From NCBI RefSeq assembly GCF_026230105.1, contig NC_079485.1, forward strand, positions 22,983,572 through 23,047,571: 64,000 bases of DNA. The letters are read 5' to 3'. The stretch comes from Diorhabda sublineata. Taxonomy: Eukaryota; Arthropoda; Insecta; Coleoptera; Chrysomelidae. The notes beneath the pieces are model-generated. The model worked only from the letters and a program-made list of their open reading frames with translations, had not been told where the DNA came from and made no database searches. Below, one piece after another: positions 38,101 through 52,100 of this stretch; positions within the stretch are counted from its first letter, which is position 1, and each line of letters opens with the position of its first letter. A program made the translations under genes and the position numbers.

Positions 38101-39398
38101 GGTTTTTGTATTACTATTATTCCACTAGCAACGGGAATAATTATATTAACAGACAAAAAACCCTTCAATCAATGAGTTGTAATTGAGAAAGAATCAAGTA
38201 CTAGAACAAAGATAAGAAATAATAGACAAATATGACTAAATTATTAAACATACATATGCAGATATGTTTATAATCAAGTGAATTTTCGTTGTTCATATAC
38301 CTACCTGAACTTATAAATGAACAATTTTTTCATTTCATTTTATTATACAAATATCATTTTTTCCTGTTCAGTAAACATGATAGGTAGTCCAAAAGTATAA
38401 GAAACTGACAAAATGAAACTACCAGTTACAATGAAACTTCTCAAATGTTACTAAATATGACACTCTTAATTGTATTCTTCCTATTACACCTTAAAAAGTG
38501 ACAAAGCTAAAATATCTATGCAAATTCAAAGGATTAATTTAAATTTTAAATAATCTTAATTAATTTACAAGAAATATCAGTATGTAATAATGATTTAAGT
38601 TACTTATCCTTACTAGAAAATTAAATTTTACTTCAAATACTAAATTTGAAAACATATTTAATTGATATTTTCAAGTAAACAACTCTTTTTCATAACAATT
38701 CCTAATGAATATGCAGATAGACAAATGCTAACTATAAATAATAGCTCAATTTGCAAAGTGACCATATCTAGACTGTTTCTATTTTTGTGCACTTTTTAAG
38801 ACAAATTAAAATAAATTATGTGAAACTTTTGATCATATAATAAATAAATTGGTAATAGATTTTCCATATATCATACTAAATTCAACACTTACTTGTTTTC
38901 TGAAGGTCCATTGTAAGTTCTATCTTCGCGATTTCGTCTGTTATTTCTTTCTTCCCGGTTTTCATTATTAAATTTATTGAAATTATTTCGTTCCTTATCG
39001 GTTTTTCCATCCCCAATATTCCTTTGAGTAGGCTTTGTTTCTAAGAAAAATATATAAAAACTTGCTAATCAGAAAATAATTGATAGATTATTTACAAAAT
39101 TATCACATGTGCACAATCTTCAAATGGAATGGCTGCCTTGAACCAATAAAAAATACTCACCATCACGTTTGGGTTCTAAATTCTTATTTATATCTTTCCC
39201 TTGTTTTTTCTGAGGAGGGGTTGTTTTCCCTTTGGGTGCAGTCGGAATTTTCACTTTATTCTCCTTCTCGGCAATCTTACTCTTTTTTTTCAATTCCTTC
39301 TCTTGTTCTTTCAATGAAAGCGTTTCCAAGGGATCGGATTCGTCGTCCAAAAAAAGCGCGTACCTATTGGCGACACCAATTCCGTACGAATTCTCCAT
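32151..39398 (-). CDS. vig2: SERBP1/HABP4-family ribosome- and RNA-binding protein (vig2-like), complete, 8 exons
   Basis: Coding exons (minus): 39398-39161, 39040-38893, 35865-35668, 34562-34491, 34436-34356, 32930-32747, 32625-32356, 32219-32151. All junctions are GT-AG and phases agree, giving 419 aa. The N-terminus MENSYGIGVANRYALFLDDE is the Stm1/SERBP1-type start. Residues about 183-219 hold the family signature KREFDRQSGSDKTGVKPVDK followed by RDGAGAHNWG. ELTLDEWKAQR follows near 265, then an RGG/RDG-rich stretch (about 341-385, with RDG repeated several times), and the C-terminus is DDERDFPSLG. The family binds mRNA and sits in the mRNA channel of idle ribosomes; insect members include vig and vig2, linked to RISC and heterochromatin. 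It is divergent from NCAPD3. Intron 2 (3.0 kb) holds a duplicated motif, and intron 5 holds a Tigger remnant. There are no frame breaks. Confidence 0.97.
33073..34310 (+). mobile_element. Tigger/pogo-type element with internal deletion, inside vig2 intron 5
   Basis: The left end CAGTAGGGCGTCGGTAATTCG looks like a Tigger/pogo terminus. Then KDKLRIIEMLDKGDSYSVIA and RKFGIGRSTVGDIKKNK form a CENP-B/psq-type helix-turn-helix. After a gap the DDE part follows: LDNCPRHPSADELVSADGKI, then LNTAASIQPMDQNV. The segment from the second DNA-binding repeat to the first catalytic Asp is missing, and frames are broken. The right end (TAATCCGGACGCCGCGATAAT) is only partly like the left. It ends close to the exon 5 donor of vig2 (34355), opposite in orientation to the host gene. 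Confidence 0.8.
37459..37586. repeat. Duplicated intronic segment, copy 1
   Basis: In vig2 intron 2. Shares with 37785-37907 the order ACAATGGYGA-ATACATCCACCTTGA, TTGCAGCC, then TCAAGGTGACTAT, CTA-ATTTTTC and CTAT. CACCTTGA and TCAAGGTG within each copy are complementary, so each could form a hairpin with about a 55-base loop. Confidence 0.6.
37785..37907. repeat. Duplicated intronic segment, copy 2
   Basis: Second copy of the 37459-37586 segment. Its inverted arms are one pair longer (CACCTTGAG / CTCAAGGTG). The sequence between arms has diverged more than the arms themselves. Confidence 0.6.
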
Positions 39399-40146
39399 GA
39401 TGGTTAAATATAGGAAAAGTCTTCACAACTCAAAGATGTTGGAAGATTTATTTATGGCTACTTTAGCCTTCTCTTATTCACTCAATCATTCAAAGCAATA
39501 TGGCCGGTTGCACGAGGTAATAGCAAGCGACTTATATATTCGATTTGAAATACGCATGCTTGCAGCTGTTCGGCTCCATTCATTGGTGCTTTTCACTATC
39601 TCTTAAAACTGTAACCAGTCAAATAGCTTTCTCCCTCTCCAAATACACTTTCACTTTGGCGCGATATTTTAAAAAATATATCCACTAAGCAATAAATATC
39701 CTCTATAAGTTCAATGTAAAACTTACAGAATATATTTGTAGTTATTTCCAACACTTCTCGCATAATAATAATCATAGAATGAAAAATTTAGATAATACTC
39801 AGAAAATTAATATATAACATACTCTATTTGATTTCATTAGACTTTTATTTTAATATCCATGTTATGTATTATCTTGTTTTGAAAAACGCGGTATAAAAAC
39901 GTTTATTAATAGCAGATTACTATTATTTTCAATATTATCTTTCATTGTATCCAATTCGAACAAATCTGAAATTTAAGTCTAAAATATAAACAGAGATATT
40001 TGCTTGTTTTTAGAGTAATAAAGTAAGATAGATATATTATGCCAAGAATGGATTGAGGCTTACTCAATCATGATCTTATGATATTTTTTTATCATAAAAT
40101 AACATGAAAATCATACAATGTTAAGTTATTAATTTCACACAATAAA
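39399..40146. promoter_or_regulatory. Shared intergenic region between vig2 and NCAPD3
   Basis: 748 bp separate the two divergent start codons. It must hold both 5' untranslated regions and probably a bidirectional promoter. No TATA box or other site could be assigned with confidence. The long plus frame at 39232-39606 is antisense to vig2 exon 1 and has no known domain. Confidence 0.6.
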
Positions 40147-43100
40147 ATGGATTTTCTTGATACATTAAGAATTAATTATAGTAAATTAAAAGATGAAAAT
40201 ATTGTGAACATTCTTTGGAAGGAAATTCTAAAAGAAGAGCGCTCGGAAGAATATTTGGATCTACTAATAGAGTATAGTTTTCATTATCCAGTGGATTCTG
40301 ATTCCTATTTGGAAGAATTAATACAAAAATTTGATGAAGTGCATATAGAAGATTTACGTAAAATAGATGGACATCTCAAAGCTTATTTGATCACTTTTTT
40401 GTATTATTGTACTAATAGGTTTGTATACAAAAGTTCATGAATCTAGAAAATTCCATATATTATGAAAATTATAGCCGTTATATATAACTCATTTATTTTC
40501 TTAGATACAGTTGTAGAGTTCCAGCCAAAACCACAGTACTAGCATCAACCCTATATATAAAACTGATCTCTTTATCAAATATTGGAAAATTTTTCTTTGA
40601 GAAAAGTATGTTGAAACTGCAACTAATGGTATTCCTGGATGTTTTTCACGAAAGTTCAGTATCTGAATTAAATAGAATGAATATGCTGAAAGTATTAAAA
40701 GAATACTGTCTAAAAGAAAAATTGGACATAATTTTCTTGAAAGCTGTAATCAATACATTCATAGGAGTTACAATGATCGCAACTAAAGAGGTTGTGCAAG
40801 GAATTAAGGATGGTGAGTTATCGTTTTATGGAAAACATTAGTTGTAATAAAATATATTTCAGTGCAATCTGTACAACTATACTGTATGAATTCGATAAAA
40901 GATATTGTATTACATGAAGAAAATGATAATAACATAAAATGTATGATGGGAGGATTGTTTAGGTGTTTGGGAAAAAATATTCCCCCAACTGTGCAAAATA
41001 AAACTGCTGCAAGAAGTGTAATAAAAGTTTTAATAAGAGACATTTTACAAGAAGAATTGGATCAATCTAAGTTTCAGTTTCTTCTTGAAGCCTTTTGTAT
41101 TTCGTGGGGGAAGGAAGACTTTAATTGTTATGAGGTAAATCGAAGTAATTTGAAGAAATAAAATAGTTCACATGGGCTGTTGAAACAGTCTACAATATAA
41201 AAGCTAATAGAATTCTCCAACTTTCTAATAGTTGTAAAGTTGAAAACATAATTTTATTAGTTTTATTATAAATATTTCAATTGAAATAGTGTAGATAATT
41301 TTTTTTTAAATTGAAATATTTTTTTTGTGCAATTTATATTTAAAATGTTTATTAGCATGTGGCAAATAGCAAAAGCTGAAACAATCTCCGTAATAAGGAA
41401 TCTTTTTAATCAATTATTATATTTTAAATAAATAAAAAGGGACTGCATATAGATGGAAAAACTCATTTGCAACATTTCTGACAGTCCTAAGGTAATTGAT
41501 ATACTTGTGGAAATATTTTTAGCATATATCTTAATTTTAGGATGCTGTAGCCTTTATGAATATGTTACGATCTCAATATTATAAAGAATTAGTTAGAAAA
41601 ATGGTTTCCTACACTCAATCCAAATATAATAAAAAAATATTTCTATCAAACGTAATGAATCTTCTTGTTGCCATGGCTAATAGTTTACCAACATTCAATT
41701 TGGATAAAATTGCAGTTTTGTATTCCTGTGCCTTAAGAAATATTGTTTACTATTTTCTAGACAAAGATAAGAAACTTGTGGATAAAGCAGTAGAAACCAT
41801 GGCAAAAATTTGTCTAATGAAAGATAATGCTTTGGTTAATCTGATATTTAGTGTAAGTTGATCTTTATTCACTTGGTTTGTAGTATATATTCACATTGTT
41901 AAATAAATTATTAAATTCACTTGTAGCATGTTAGTGGAAATGGAAAATTTGTTAATATGAAGATAGAAAGTTTATTATTAGGTATTAATACAATAACTGA
42001 TGAAAAATGGGGAGTTTCTCAAAGGAATCAGAATCTCTTCATTATTGTTGCAAGATTTTTGTCCAGTAGTAGAGGAGTTAACAGTGATCTTGTACAAAAG
42101 GTTTGTATAAGCACACTGAACATGTTTTTATGTGCTGTTAATAAAAACTCAAATGTGTATTGCAGCTCACATAATAGATTATATACTTAATATCTTGAGA
42201 TTATAAGTTTGATAAAAATTGTAAATTTTAAAATTTACAATTTTAAATATGGTTAAAAGATATAGATATAGACAAATATATTGAATCATAGTTGATTCAA
42301 TATATCTGCATAATTATATCAGGGTTATTTGCTATAAACTATCCAATAATTCTTATCATATAACTATTGATTAAAATATTCGAAGTACAGTGACATCTAA
42401 ACTTCCAGGGGGTACAAATGACAAAATTTTTTGCTTTAACTATAAGAATTGGGATAAATTTTATATAAACCTTATTTTTTCTTCTCCTAGACTTTGAATG
42501 CTATCTGCAAAGATTTTACTCCGTTTTCTTTGAAACCATCTCTCCCAATCCTCCATGAACTATATTGTGTACTGGCCCTCAAAGAAGAGATAGAATCTGC
42601 TCAAACAGTTTTAAAAATTCTTTTCAAAAGTGCTATGCATCAGGATGCTGTATCTGTGAAATTTGCAGAAGTAAGTAGTATAATATGGAAAACAAAAAGA
42701 AAATACCCTGAATTATTTTATTGAAAAAGTGTGAAAAATGTAACATAAAATTTAGATTAATCAGCTTCCAAGTACTCTTATCTGTATGTTGGTAGGATTC
42801 TTTAGCAATAGGATATGAGATATAATAATTGATATTGAAATAGGGTTACAAGGTAAATAATTCACCTCGTAAGTTTCTGTTTATATTCTTCGTGAAAAGT
42901 TGCAAGATTTAATAAAAATAAAGAATTATGTATTTAAGTGATGTATTTTTGATTTTAGCATATCTTCTACTCTATGTTGAAACCATCAGTGATTGATTCT
43001 ATTAGTTATGACCCAAAGTATTATTACAATATGTTTTTGACATCCAATTTTGATTATGAACTTCTCTTTTCAAAGTGTCAACGACTGATACAGTAAGTAA

Positions 43101-46100
43101 TAAAAATAAAAGAACTACATTAATGATTGTTTAATCCAATAAGGGCTACTGCATTTGAATTACCCCTAGTAGCGCAAATATAGAGTGGCTTTTTTGCTCG
43201 ATTTGCTTCAATTGTATATATAATTGAATCAAATTCAAACTCTGTTTTTAGCAGTTATATTTCAAGACTTCTTTCTCTGCTGGCGCCAACTACTGAGCTC
43301 AAAAATAGTAGGCTTTATTGTACTTCTTAAGCTTTAAGTATCAATTTTTGAAAATATTCTCAGTCACTTTCTCTTCTTCATATTTTAAATATAATTATAT
43401 ATATTTTAGACCAAATCAAATTGATAACGTTATAAAAGAGTTTGATTATGAGGAACCAGGAGCTGCTGTACTTCTTTGTTGTTTGCTCAATTATTGTAAA
43501 TATGAAGATTCTACAGTTTTTGCAGAATATTTTATCGAAAATTTCTCTGAGGTAAGTAAAAGAAACTAAAAATGTCAACTTTTAGCTACAAATATATTCT
43601 TCAAATATTCCAGATCGCCATTAGACCCATGATGGGGCCACTAAGTATAGCCTTCAGAAAAATTATCATAAACAGAACAATAACTGTAAATGATGCACCA
43701 CAGTTGAACACACTCCACAGTTTTTTATTGAAAGGCTTTTATGAACAAACTTACCAAGTCCCATGTATAAAACCTGCATTTGATCTTATGCAAGAAATCA
43801 GAAGACTTCTGCAGATTGACATAGAAAATCAATTTTTAAATCAACTCTTAGAAACTACTTCAGAGAGAGCCTTTAGAAGAATGCATAGACGGGAGATTGG
43901 AGATCTCAGTGTTTTTATGTACTTAAATGAACTGTGTATATTAACAAGAAAACTTCCTACTGAAGACGTTGTTAGATTTCTAATCGGTTATATGAAGAAT
44001 CCTATTAAAATAGAGGGTAATTTCCATTTTTGTGCCTCAAAAGAAAGTTCACCTTTGTATTGCTTATTGCGTTACTCGGGAGCGGACCGTGTATTGTTCG
44101 TGCATGTTTTATAAAAATTGCAATTCGGCGACTATGGCGAGTAAAAAATTCGGCAATATTTGGAATGTTCGTCACTAAAATCATGCAGTAGGTGCTCAAC
44201 TGATTAGAAAATGGGTCGTCACGAACTTGACTTGTCTATTCAGAAGCGTGCTGTTGTTTTAAACGTGCATACTACTACTACTACCACTGGCATTACGGCC
44301 CTTAAAGAGCCTTGGCCTCGTCCACCACATTCCTCCAGTCATCACGGTCGAACGCTCGGCGTCTCTACCCCCTCACACCTAGCTCCCGAAGCTCCTTTTC
44401 GACATTATCCAGCCATCATTTGCGCGGTCGCCGGCCCTTAGGCTTCTGACGCTCCTCAGGCATACGCTCCAAGCGGGCTAGCCATCTGAGTCTGGCCCTC
44501 TTGACTTCTGTCTCCAGGCTGGGGTCTTCATAGAACCGTTAGAGCTCGGTGTGTGTATGGCTGCAAGAGGCGGTTGCTCAACACACAGGTTTCGCTAGCG
44601 TACGTGACAATTGGGTGAAGAATTGTGTGATAGATCCGTTTTTTCGATCTTCAATTTAGTATCATATAATTTAAACGTGCTGAACCCTTACAAAATTCAG
44701 TTGATGCAAAAACTAAAGGTCCAGGATGCTGGTCAGAGGCTTGACTTCATAATCTAGATTAATGAATGCTTTCAAACGTTTACAAACATCTTGTTTTTAG
44801 ATCAAGCTCATTTTCATCTTAATGAACACGTCAACAAGCAAAATTGCCGCTACTGGAGTGCGACTAATCCAAAACACAAACATCATAAACTCCTACATTC
44901 AAAGTGACCTTAATTATAGACCCTTACTTTTTTGAAGATGAAAGGGGACACACAGTTATAGTAAATTCAGAGTGTTATGTTCGGATCTTAGACTTCTTCG
45001 TGCCCGCACTGCAAAGCTTTAATGGTTATAACCAAAGAATATGGTTTTAGCAGGACGGTGCAACTTCACACATGTCCAATAGATCTCTGCCACGAGTTCG
45101 GGAAATTTTTCCTGGCAAATTAATCCTCAGGAGAAATGACATAAGTTGGTCTCCACACAGTTCCGATTTAACACATATGGACTTTTTCCTGTTGGGTTAT
45201 GTCAAATCTAAAGTTTACACTAACAAATCGACTTCCCTGGCACAATTAAAAGAAAATGGCCGTCACGAAATGGCATTCATCACGGAGAATACCAGTCGAC
45301 CCGTCATAGGCAATTTTAGTTCTCAATTAAATGAATGCCGTGAGCGCAACGATTTATATTTAGACGATGTTATTTTTAAGAAATAAATTTCCAAGCAATT
45401 TATTTCAATATGTAACAAACATTTTTGCAACAAACTCTTACTTTTCCTAAAATTGTTTTGTTTCAATGTGAATTTTTTTTTGAGGCACCTTCTAGTAATT
45501 TAACTCAGGTACCATCAAAAAATAATCTACATAATATCTACGTGTTTTAGAATTGAAAACATTCATGCCTGATATTTATTTACAACTACTTACATTATTT
45601 ACCACAATGGCTATGTTGAATAAGAAAAAAGTTCCACTGGCACTAAAATATTTGAAAGATGTCTTAACTGATGAATCTCAAATAACGAAAATCTTGGGTT
45701 TTAAGTTATATTATTCTCTTTGCAAAGAGTAAGTATTTGAACATATCTCAATATCAATATTAAATAATTGGACAGGTAGATAATCATTAACTCTAGACAT
45801 ACTCATACCAATGATATCAAATGGTTGTTGGTTAAAGATGAAAGAAACTATCTAGGTCCTCACTGACAAAAATAATTTGAAGGATGACATGTTCTACTAA
45901 ATCAGAAAAATAATATGGTAATCATGATATATTTTCAAAACTGCAATAGAAACTGGGATAGAAGTATAAGGGCCAAGGGTAAAATAATCCTCCAAATAAA
46001 TAAGAATCCATCCTAGCACCTTTTAAATGGAAGTAACAACTATTGAAAGGTATACACAATTCAATTTGAAAAAGAACTGTTAGAAAAGACTGAGACCAAT

Positions 46101-49100
46101 ACTATATAACAGTTAAGAGTGATCATATCACAAATTGTTAATTTGAAGTTTGTTATCAAATAAATTAGGCTACAGAAACAAACATCTAATCTTGGTACCA
46201 ACATTAGCCCTTTGTTTTCCGTTGCCGCCATATTTACGTCATTAAAAGGCTAACATTAAATCCACTGTTGTGACTACGGCGACACGGTTGTTTTACTGAC
46301 TATTTGCTCTTAACAATTAGATAAGTGAAATAGTTTGTGTTTACCTTAAAGTGTTCATGATAAGTTTACCATGTTTTCATTATAAGTGCTTTGTTAAGTT
46401 TCTTTTCCATATTAGTCCGGAAGCGGTCAATGTTGCCGTGTGCAATCAGGCCAAAGATAAAACAGTGGTATTCTTATTTATAAATTTTTAAATATGCGTT
46501 ATACGGAAAAATGACAAGAGATCTTATCTTCTTAAAATGGGCCATATATGCATGAAAAAAATTATCTGAACCGAAAAACCATTTGTTCATAATGTGTTTA
46601 AACAATTGCGATTTAAACAAAACGTACCAGTTTTTCGCAAAACGCCGGGTACATTTGGATTCAGCGGCTCAAAATACATAAGAATACCACTGTTTTACCC
46701 TTGGCCCTATGATTACAAATGGCAGCATTGACCGCTCTCGGACTATATGATTATAACGTTAGAGGCCTTCGTGTAGTGAAGATGAAGTGATATCATGGGA
46801 AGCCACATTCCTTTACAAAATTAATGTTTTCAAAAATTAATTCAGTACCAAGGCCACAAGTTCTCAACATCGAAGAACCACTACAATTTTTGAAGTTATA
46901 TTTCACAGAAGAGTTGACGAAATTGTGTTAGAAACAAATAATTACGCCAAGAATGGACTGGGAAATAAAACTCTTTCCAAAGATTCTGTATGGCATACAT
47001 GGCGCGCGACACATTTTGTTTTTGAATATGGGAACTATGGTTTTGCCAAATATGCAGGATTATTGGTCTACTAGTGTAAATACCAAAATATTATTTATTT
47101 TTAACGTGTTGACTAGAATAAGATCAACCAATTATTTTGGATTTTCTATTTGAAAGCAGTGAATCAGCATCAAACAGACATCAAAACATGGATTCAACGG
47201 GTCAGGTCATTTTATGAAATATATCAATTTCAAATTTGCGGAATATTTCGTACCAAGAACAAAAATGAATCGCTTATTAAAAAGATGGAACGATGATATT
47301 GTCATGGAAAAATAAAAGGGTCGTAACGCTTTTAAGAACCACTGATAACGATGGATTCATTACAAAAACAAAATTTGTAAGAGGAGGTGAAACACAAAGT
47401 ATGGAAATGTCAATAAATTTTGTTAACTACACTTTCATTCATTCAATGGGTGCTGTTGATTGTGATGATCAATACCCATCATCATACTGTTTCTGATGTT
47501 TTCGATAAATGCATACATTTTATATAAGTATAACAAAAGCAAGATTGAAAAATCATTCTTCCATTTGATGTTTATTAAGAGAGTAGTCGATAAACTCGTA
47601 GATGAATTCCACATATTCTAATAGACAGGAAAAAGGAAAAGGCGCGAAACTTCGGAATATTGTGATACTTTCCGCAGTTAACCGCGAATGCATATGGGTA
47701 ATTGTTTCGAAAGATATCACACTTTAAGAAATTTCAAAGTTAGGATATGTTTCTTTATAAAATAGCCGAGAAATGTTTTGTTTTATTGCAACGACTTCAT
47801 TTTTGTTTCCATCACAAGTATGTACTTGTAACTAATATAATGCTGGAGTTATTGATATCCTCTATGAGTTATTAGGCTAGAGTGCAAAGGGTTAGTATAG
47901 TATAAAATGATACAAGACAGCCAATAATTTGAAAAAGATTTAATACTCCTTTCAACGGGGCAGAATAGTTAAGTTCTGTAAAGAATAATCACTTAAAAGC
48001 AGAATTGAAGGAAATATATAATTTAGTCGAGCATTTGAATGCAAATCTGTATCTAATCCTAGACATTCAAAACTGTTTCTTAAGAAAGGTCTAAATATCT
48101 TCTGATCTGACTAGCACTGCCAACATCGTCCAATGTGAGTCTGAATTCACGGTTGAGTCAAGATGTAAAGAGATGTGAGAGGAAGGCTTGGGAACTTTAT
48201 TTTATTTTGGATGGATCTGAAGGAGAGTTTTTTACAACAAGACCACCTTTGTAGAATCACATTGATAAATTCAAAGAATATTACAAAATGAATAAATAAA
48301 CTTTTGATTATATTCTTTGAGATATAAAATAGGAGTTGACTAGCCAGTAAACCTTACCAGGTGTATAAGTAATTCCTGGTCAATTCTCGCTATCATTTTA
48401 TTTTGTTATAACGTCGGGTGTCCGATACCAGTCTGGAAACAAACATTTTTGAATGGCCGTCGAGTCGGGAGTAAAAAAGACTATAAGCATCTGTTTTAAA
48501 ATGTTTGTGTTTGGTTTTCCTCTGACCGTCGGGTAAAATACGGATCCAATGTAGGTGTTGCCTAAGTGGAAACAACCTACAGAATAATAAGACTGAAAAT
48601 ACCAGCGATTCTAATTTTGTGGAAAAGAGTGTGAGACACTGAACTTATTTTATGTATAAAAATCTGTAGCATATATGCCTAATTTTAGCAAAACTCAGTA
48701 TATTGGAATTAAATTGATTTAATCTTAAATTTTTTTCCTAGGATATCCCTTCAGACCTCTCCTCCTTGTCATACTTCCATACCCTCAAACTCCCGGAACT
48801 ATATGGCTGTTTACCTTCCTCCATCTAGTGAACACCATTGGATGGATATAAGATATTGTAGGGTGTAAAGTAATCTGATTTTCCATTAGTTTTTTGTTTT
48901 ACTAATTTATCTCTGATTTCTAGGATGACTCACGAATTTGAGGAAGTGATAAGCTTTTCATTTAGAGAAATAGTTGTAGCAGATCCTTGTTTAACTAGAT
49001 TGTGTATAATTGCGATAGAAGAACTGGTTCATCACGATTTTATAAAATTAGAAGCTGATAATTTCTTTAGATTCATTTATGCTCTTGGTTATGACGAACT

Positions 49101-52100
49101 AACAATTTTTATGAAAGACATATTGGAGAAACGCTTTATGCTATCGAATCAAAACGATATCACCAAGTATTATGTACAAACTATTATGTATATGCATACA
49201 TATTCTAAGGTAATATATAAAATAAATCAAATACAGAGTATAAATTACACATATTGGGATCTAAACAGGAAAAGGAGAAGCAATCAAAACATTTTTTATT
49301 CTCCTATTTTTAAATCAATAGATATGCTCCTCAGATTATAACTTATACAGTATGGTGCAAATGAAAGAAATAAATTCGTTATTTCGTAAACCGGTGACTT
49401 TGAGGAAAAATCTTGAAACCCGTCGTAATTTTATTTTTAAACAAGCTATTCTTAAGGATACCTTTTTATTTTGAACGCCATCGCTAAAATTTTGAAATGG
49501 TAATCTTGGTGTTGAAATATATTATTTAAAAGATCTTTTAAATACCTAACAATAACCATAACAATATGTACAATATTGATTTGCGTATTATCACAAATAT
49601 TATTGATGAAATTTCAACAGATTTCTTAATAAAATGTATTAAATATCGATATATCGACACCCAAAAATAAATTTTGTAAAGGCCGTCACTGGTAATGAAA
49701 TGTCCATATATGTAATACTCCTATATGGACAGTTTCTATAGGTGTTCCGACTAAGTGAAACAAATAGTATATCGTTCTCTCTCTCCCGAGCGTTATTTTC
49801 CCACTAATGATAGTTTAGAGAATTTTCAAGCATGCGCAGTATAGATAAAGTGTCTCGAACGAAAGAGAAAATTAATTCTGTCGGCACCGTAACGTAGAGA
49901 TGTTTTTTCCATAAAAACTGTCCATATAGGAGTATTACATATATGGAAATTTCTCATCTGCATACTTTGTACCTTTTTAGATAATCTAGTTATCAACATC
50001 AACATTGATACATTCAAGCTTAATTAAGTTTATGTCAAACGATTAATAGTTTATTGTAGTGGATGCATTCCAAAAGCTGACTGAAACGCTACTAATAATG
50101 ATTGGTTGTGGAGATAAAATACGTACGCAGAAAGAAGTATGTACGTTATTTAATAATAAATACCTCAACCGAAAATCAATTTCACAATCTATTGTAAGCA
50201 AAATTTAGAGAAATGAATCATGTCAAAGACCTTCTTAAAGATAGGAGGAAACTAATATCAGAAAACAAACAACTAGATGTTCTTTGAGCTTTTCAAGATA
50301 ATCCCCATATCAGTTCATGGTAAGTAGCATTAGATAATGACGTGGACCATTCAACACTTCTTAGAAAGCTAAAGAAGGAAAATTGCATCTTACAAGTAAA
50401 ACTGAAATTTTCTTTTGTCTGATAAGCTACATTTCTATTCATGTCAATCATCAAACTTATCGGTACTGGATTATAGAAAATCCAAATTGGATGCAAAAGT
50501 ACCGTACTCAATATCCACAGAGAATTAACCCATGTGAGCCCAAATAATTTTTTTTTTCGCTTTTTATCAACTTTAACTAGTTTTTTCACCATATGTTACT
50601 AGTACAAAAAGTACATTTTTTTCTATATGAACGGTAATTTTTTTTAAAAATACTAAATGGCAACGTTAGACAGAAATAAGTACAGAATTACAAAAATTAT
50701 AGTAAGAATAAATAGCTTTCCGTATGAAAAATAGGATTGCAATCTGAACAAAGTCGTACATTGCACTTTTTACACATTGTTCTCATTATAGAGCAGCATC
50801 CTGCAACTGCACATCTTTTTTTATCTGGTACACTTATCAGAATAAGGTCGAGTCTATAGTATCTGATGTCATCGCTTACCGTGTTAAGTGTAATGATATT
50901 TATTGAAGTACTAGGTCTTTAGGGGAAGTTCTATACCTGATTAAATATACTTGCCCCAATTCGCATTTAAATTCCAGTTGGGTCATTGTTCTTCCACTTT
51001 TTCTATAAAGTAACCGGTCATTTGTAATGGAATCGTCGATTAACCAGGTGTATATGCACCACCACCATTTTTTACACGAATTGTAGTCACTTCGTGTAGT
51101 TTGATAGTCTCCCCCATATCTATATTATATTCGTCCACTGCGTAAGGTCTATCGATATGAATGATATTTTTCAACTTTCGAGTATCGTTTTATTATCGAG
51201 GTGGGGTATCAAAACAGGTACTCGCTATGGTAACTACGTTGTTGTCTAGCCATCTATTTAAGAAAATCCTGTTCCTGTTCGCTCTAGCATATTGGTTACT
51301 CATGATCTTTTTGTTGGACAACGGACAGTCCTTTGGGATCCTATTATCGCCTATTTGTAAGAAGGTTAACAAGGAAGTTTTATGGCAAGTGTTTTTCATT
51401 TGCTATTTCGGCTAACATAACACAAAACTGTTCGTCTTTAGAACTGCAATTTTCATTTTACCCTGATACATATCAGAGCCAATAAGATACCTAGATGCAT
51501 CACATTTTAAAACCCACCCTTATCGATTTTCCACGGATGCATTGTCTACTTGGATGACGGTTGAAATATTTGATCATTGATTCATCATAGTTTAGGTTTT
51601 GTTCGGGGACAATTTTTTTAAGAAACCTTTGATTCAGCATGTTCAAGAGGCTGTAATTTAAAAAGCTAAAAAAAGTTTTTATCAACTGCGTTGTTATCCG
51701 CACATTGTATAAACTGTAATATTGTGCAAAATCGGTTTTTTTCTCATAGCATTTGAGACCATATTATTATGCATATCACCTTGGGTATCCCATTAACTAC
51801 GTTTTCGGGGGAGAATATTATATCCATTAAAAACAAGAATTCAAATAAAGCATTTCAGGTCATCAAATGTGATATTTGGATCAACATGGTTTTGGAAAAG
51901 TGCATAATCTCGTGCCTTTTTATGTAAAAATTGGAAAATAGCTCAAATAACTCTACAGTAGTTGAAGCTGGAAATTTCCTCTTCAGATGGTCTGTCTTCG
52001 GTGCTGTTTTTAAAGATTTCTGTTTGATCCGCTTCTGTAATAAATGATTTTCCTTTAGTATTAATATCGTTGGTCATATCTTCTTCAATAGGACCAATTC

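Noticed and set aside
39080..39606. Plus-strand frames over vig2 exon 1 and the intergenic region
   Set aside because: Antisense shadows of the Lys/Glu-rich first exon; no domain.
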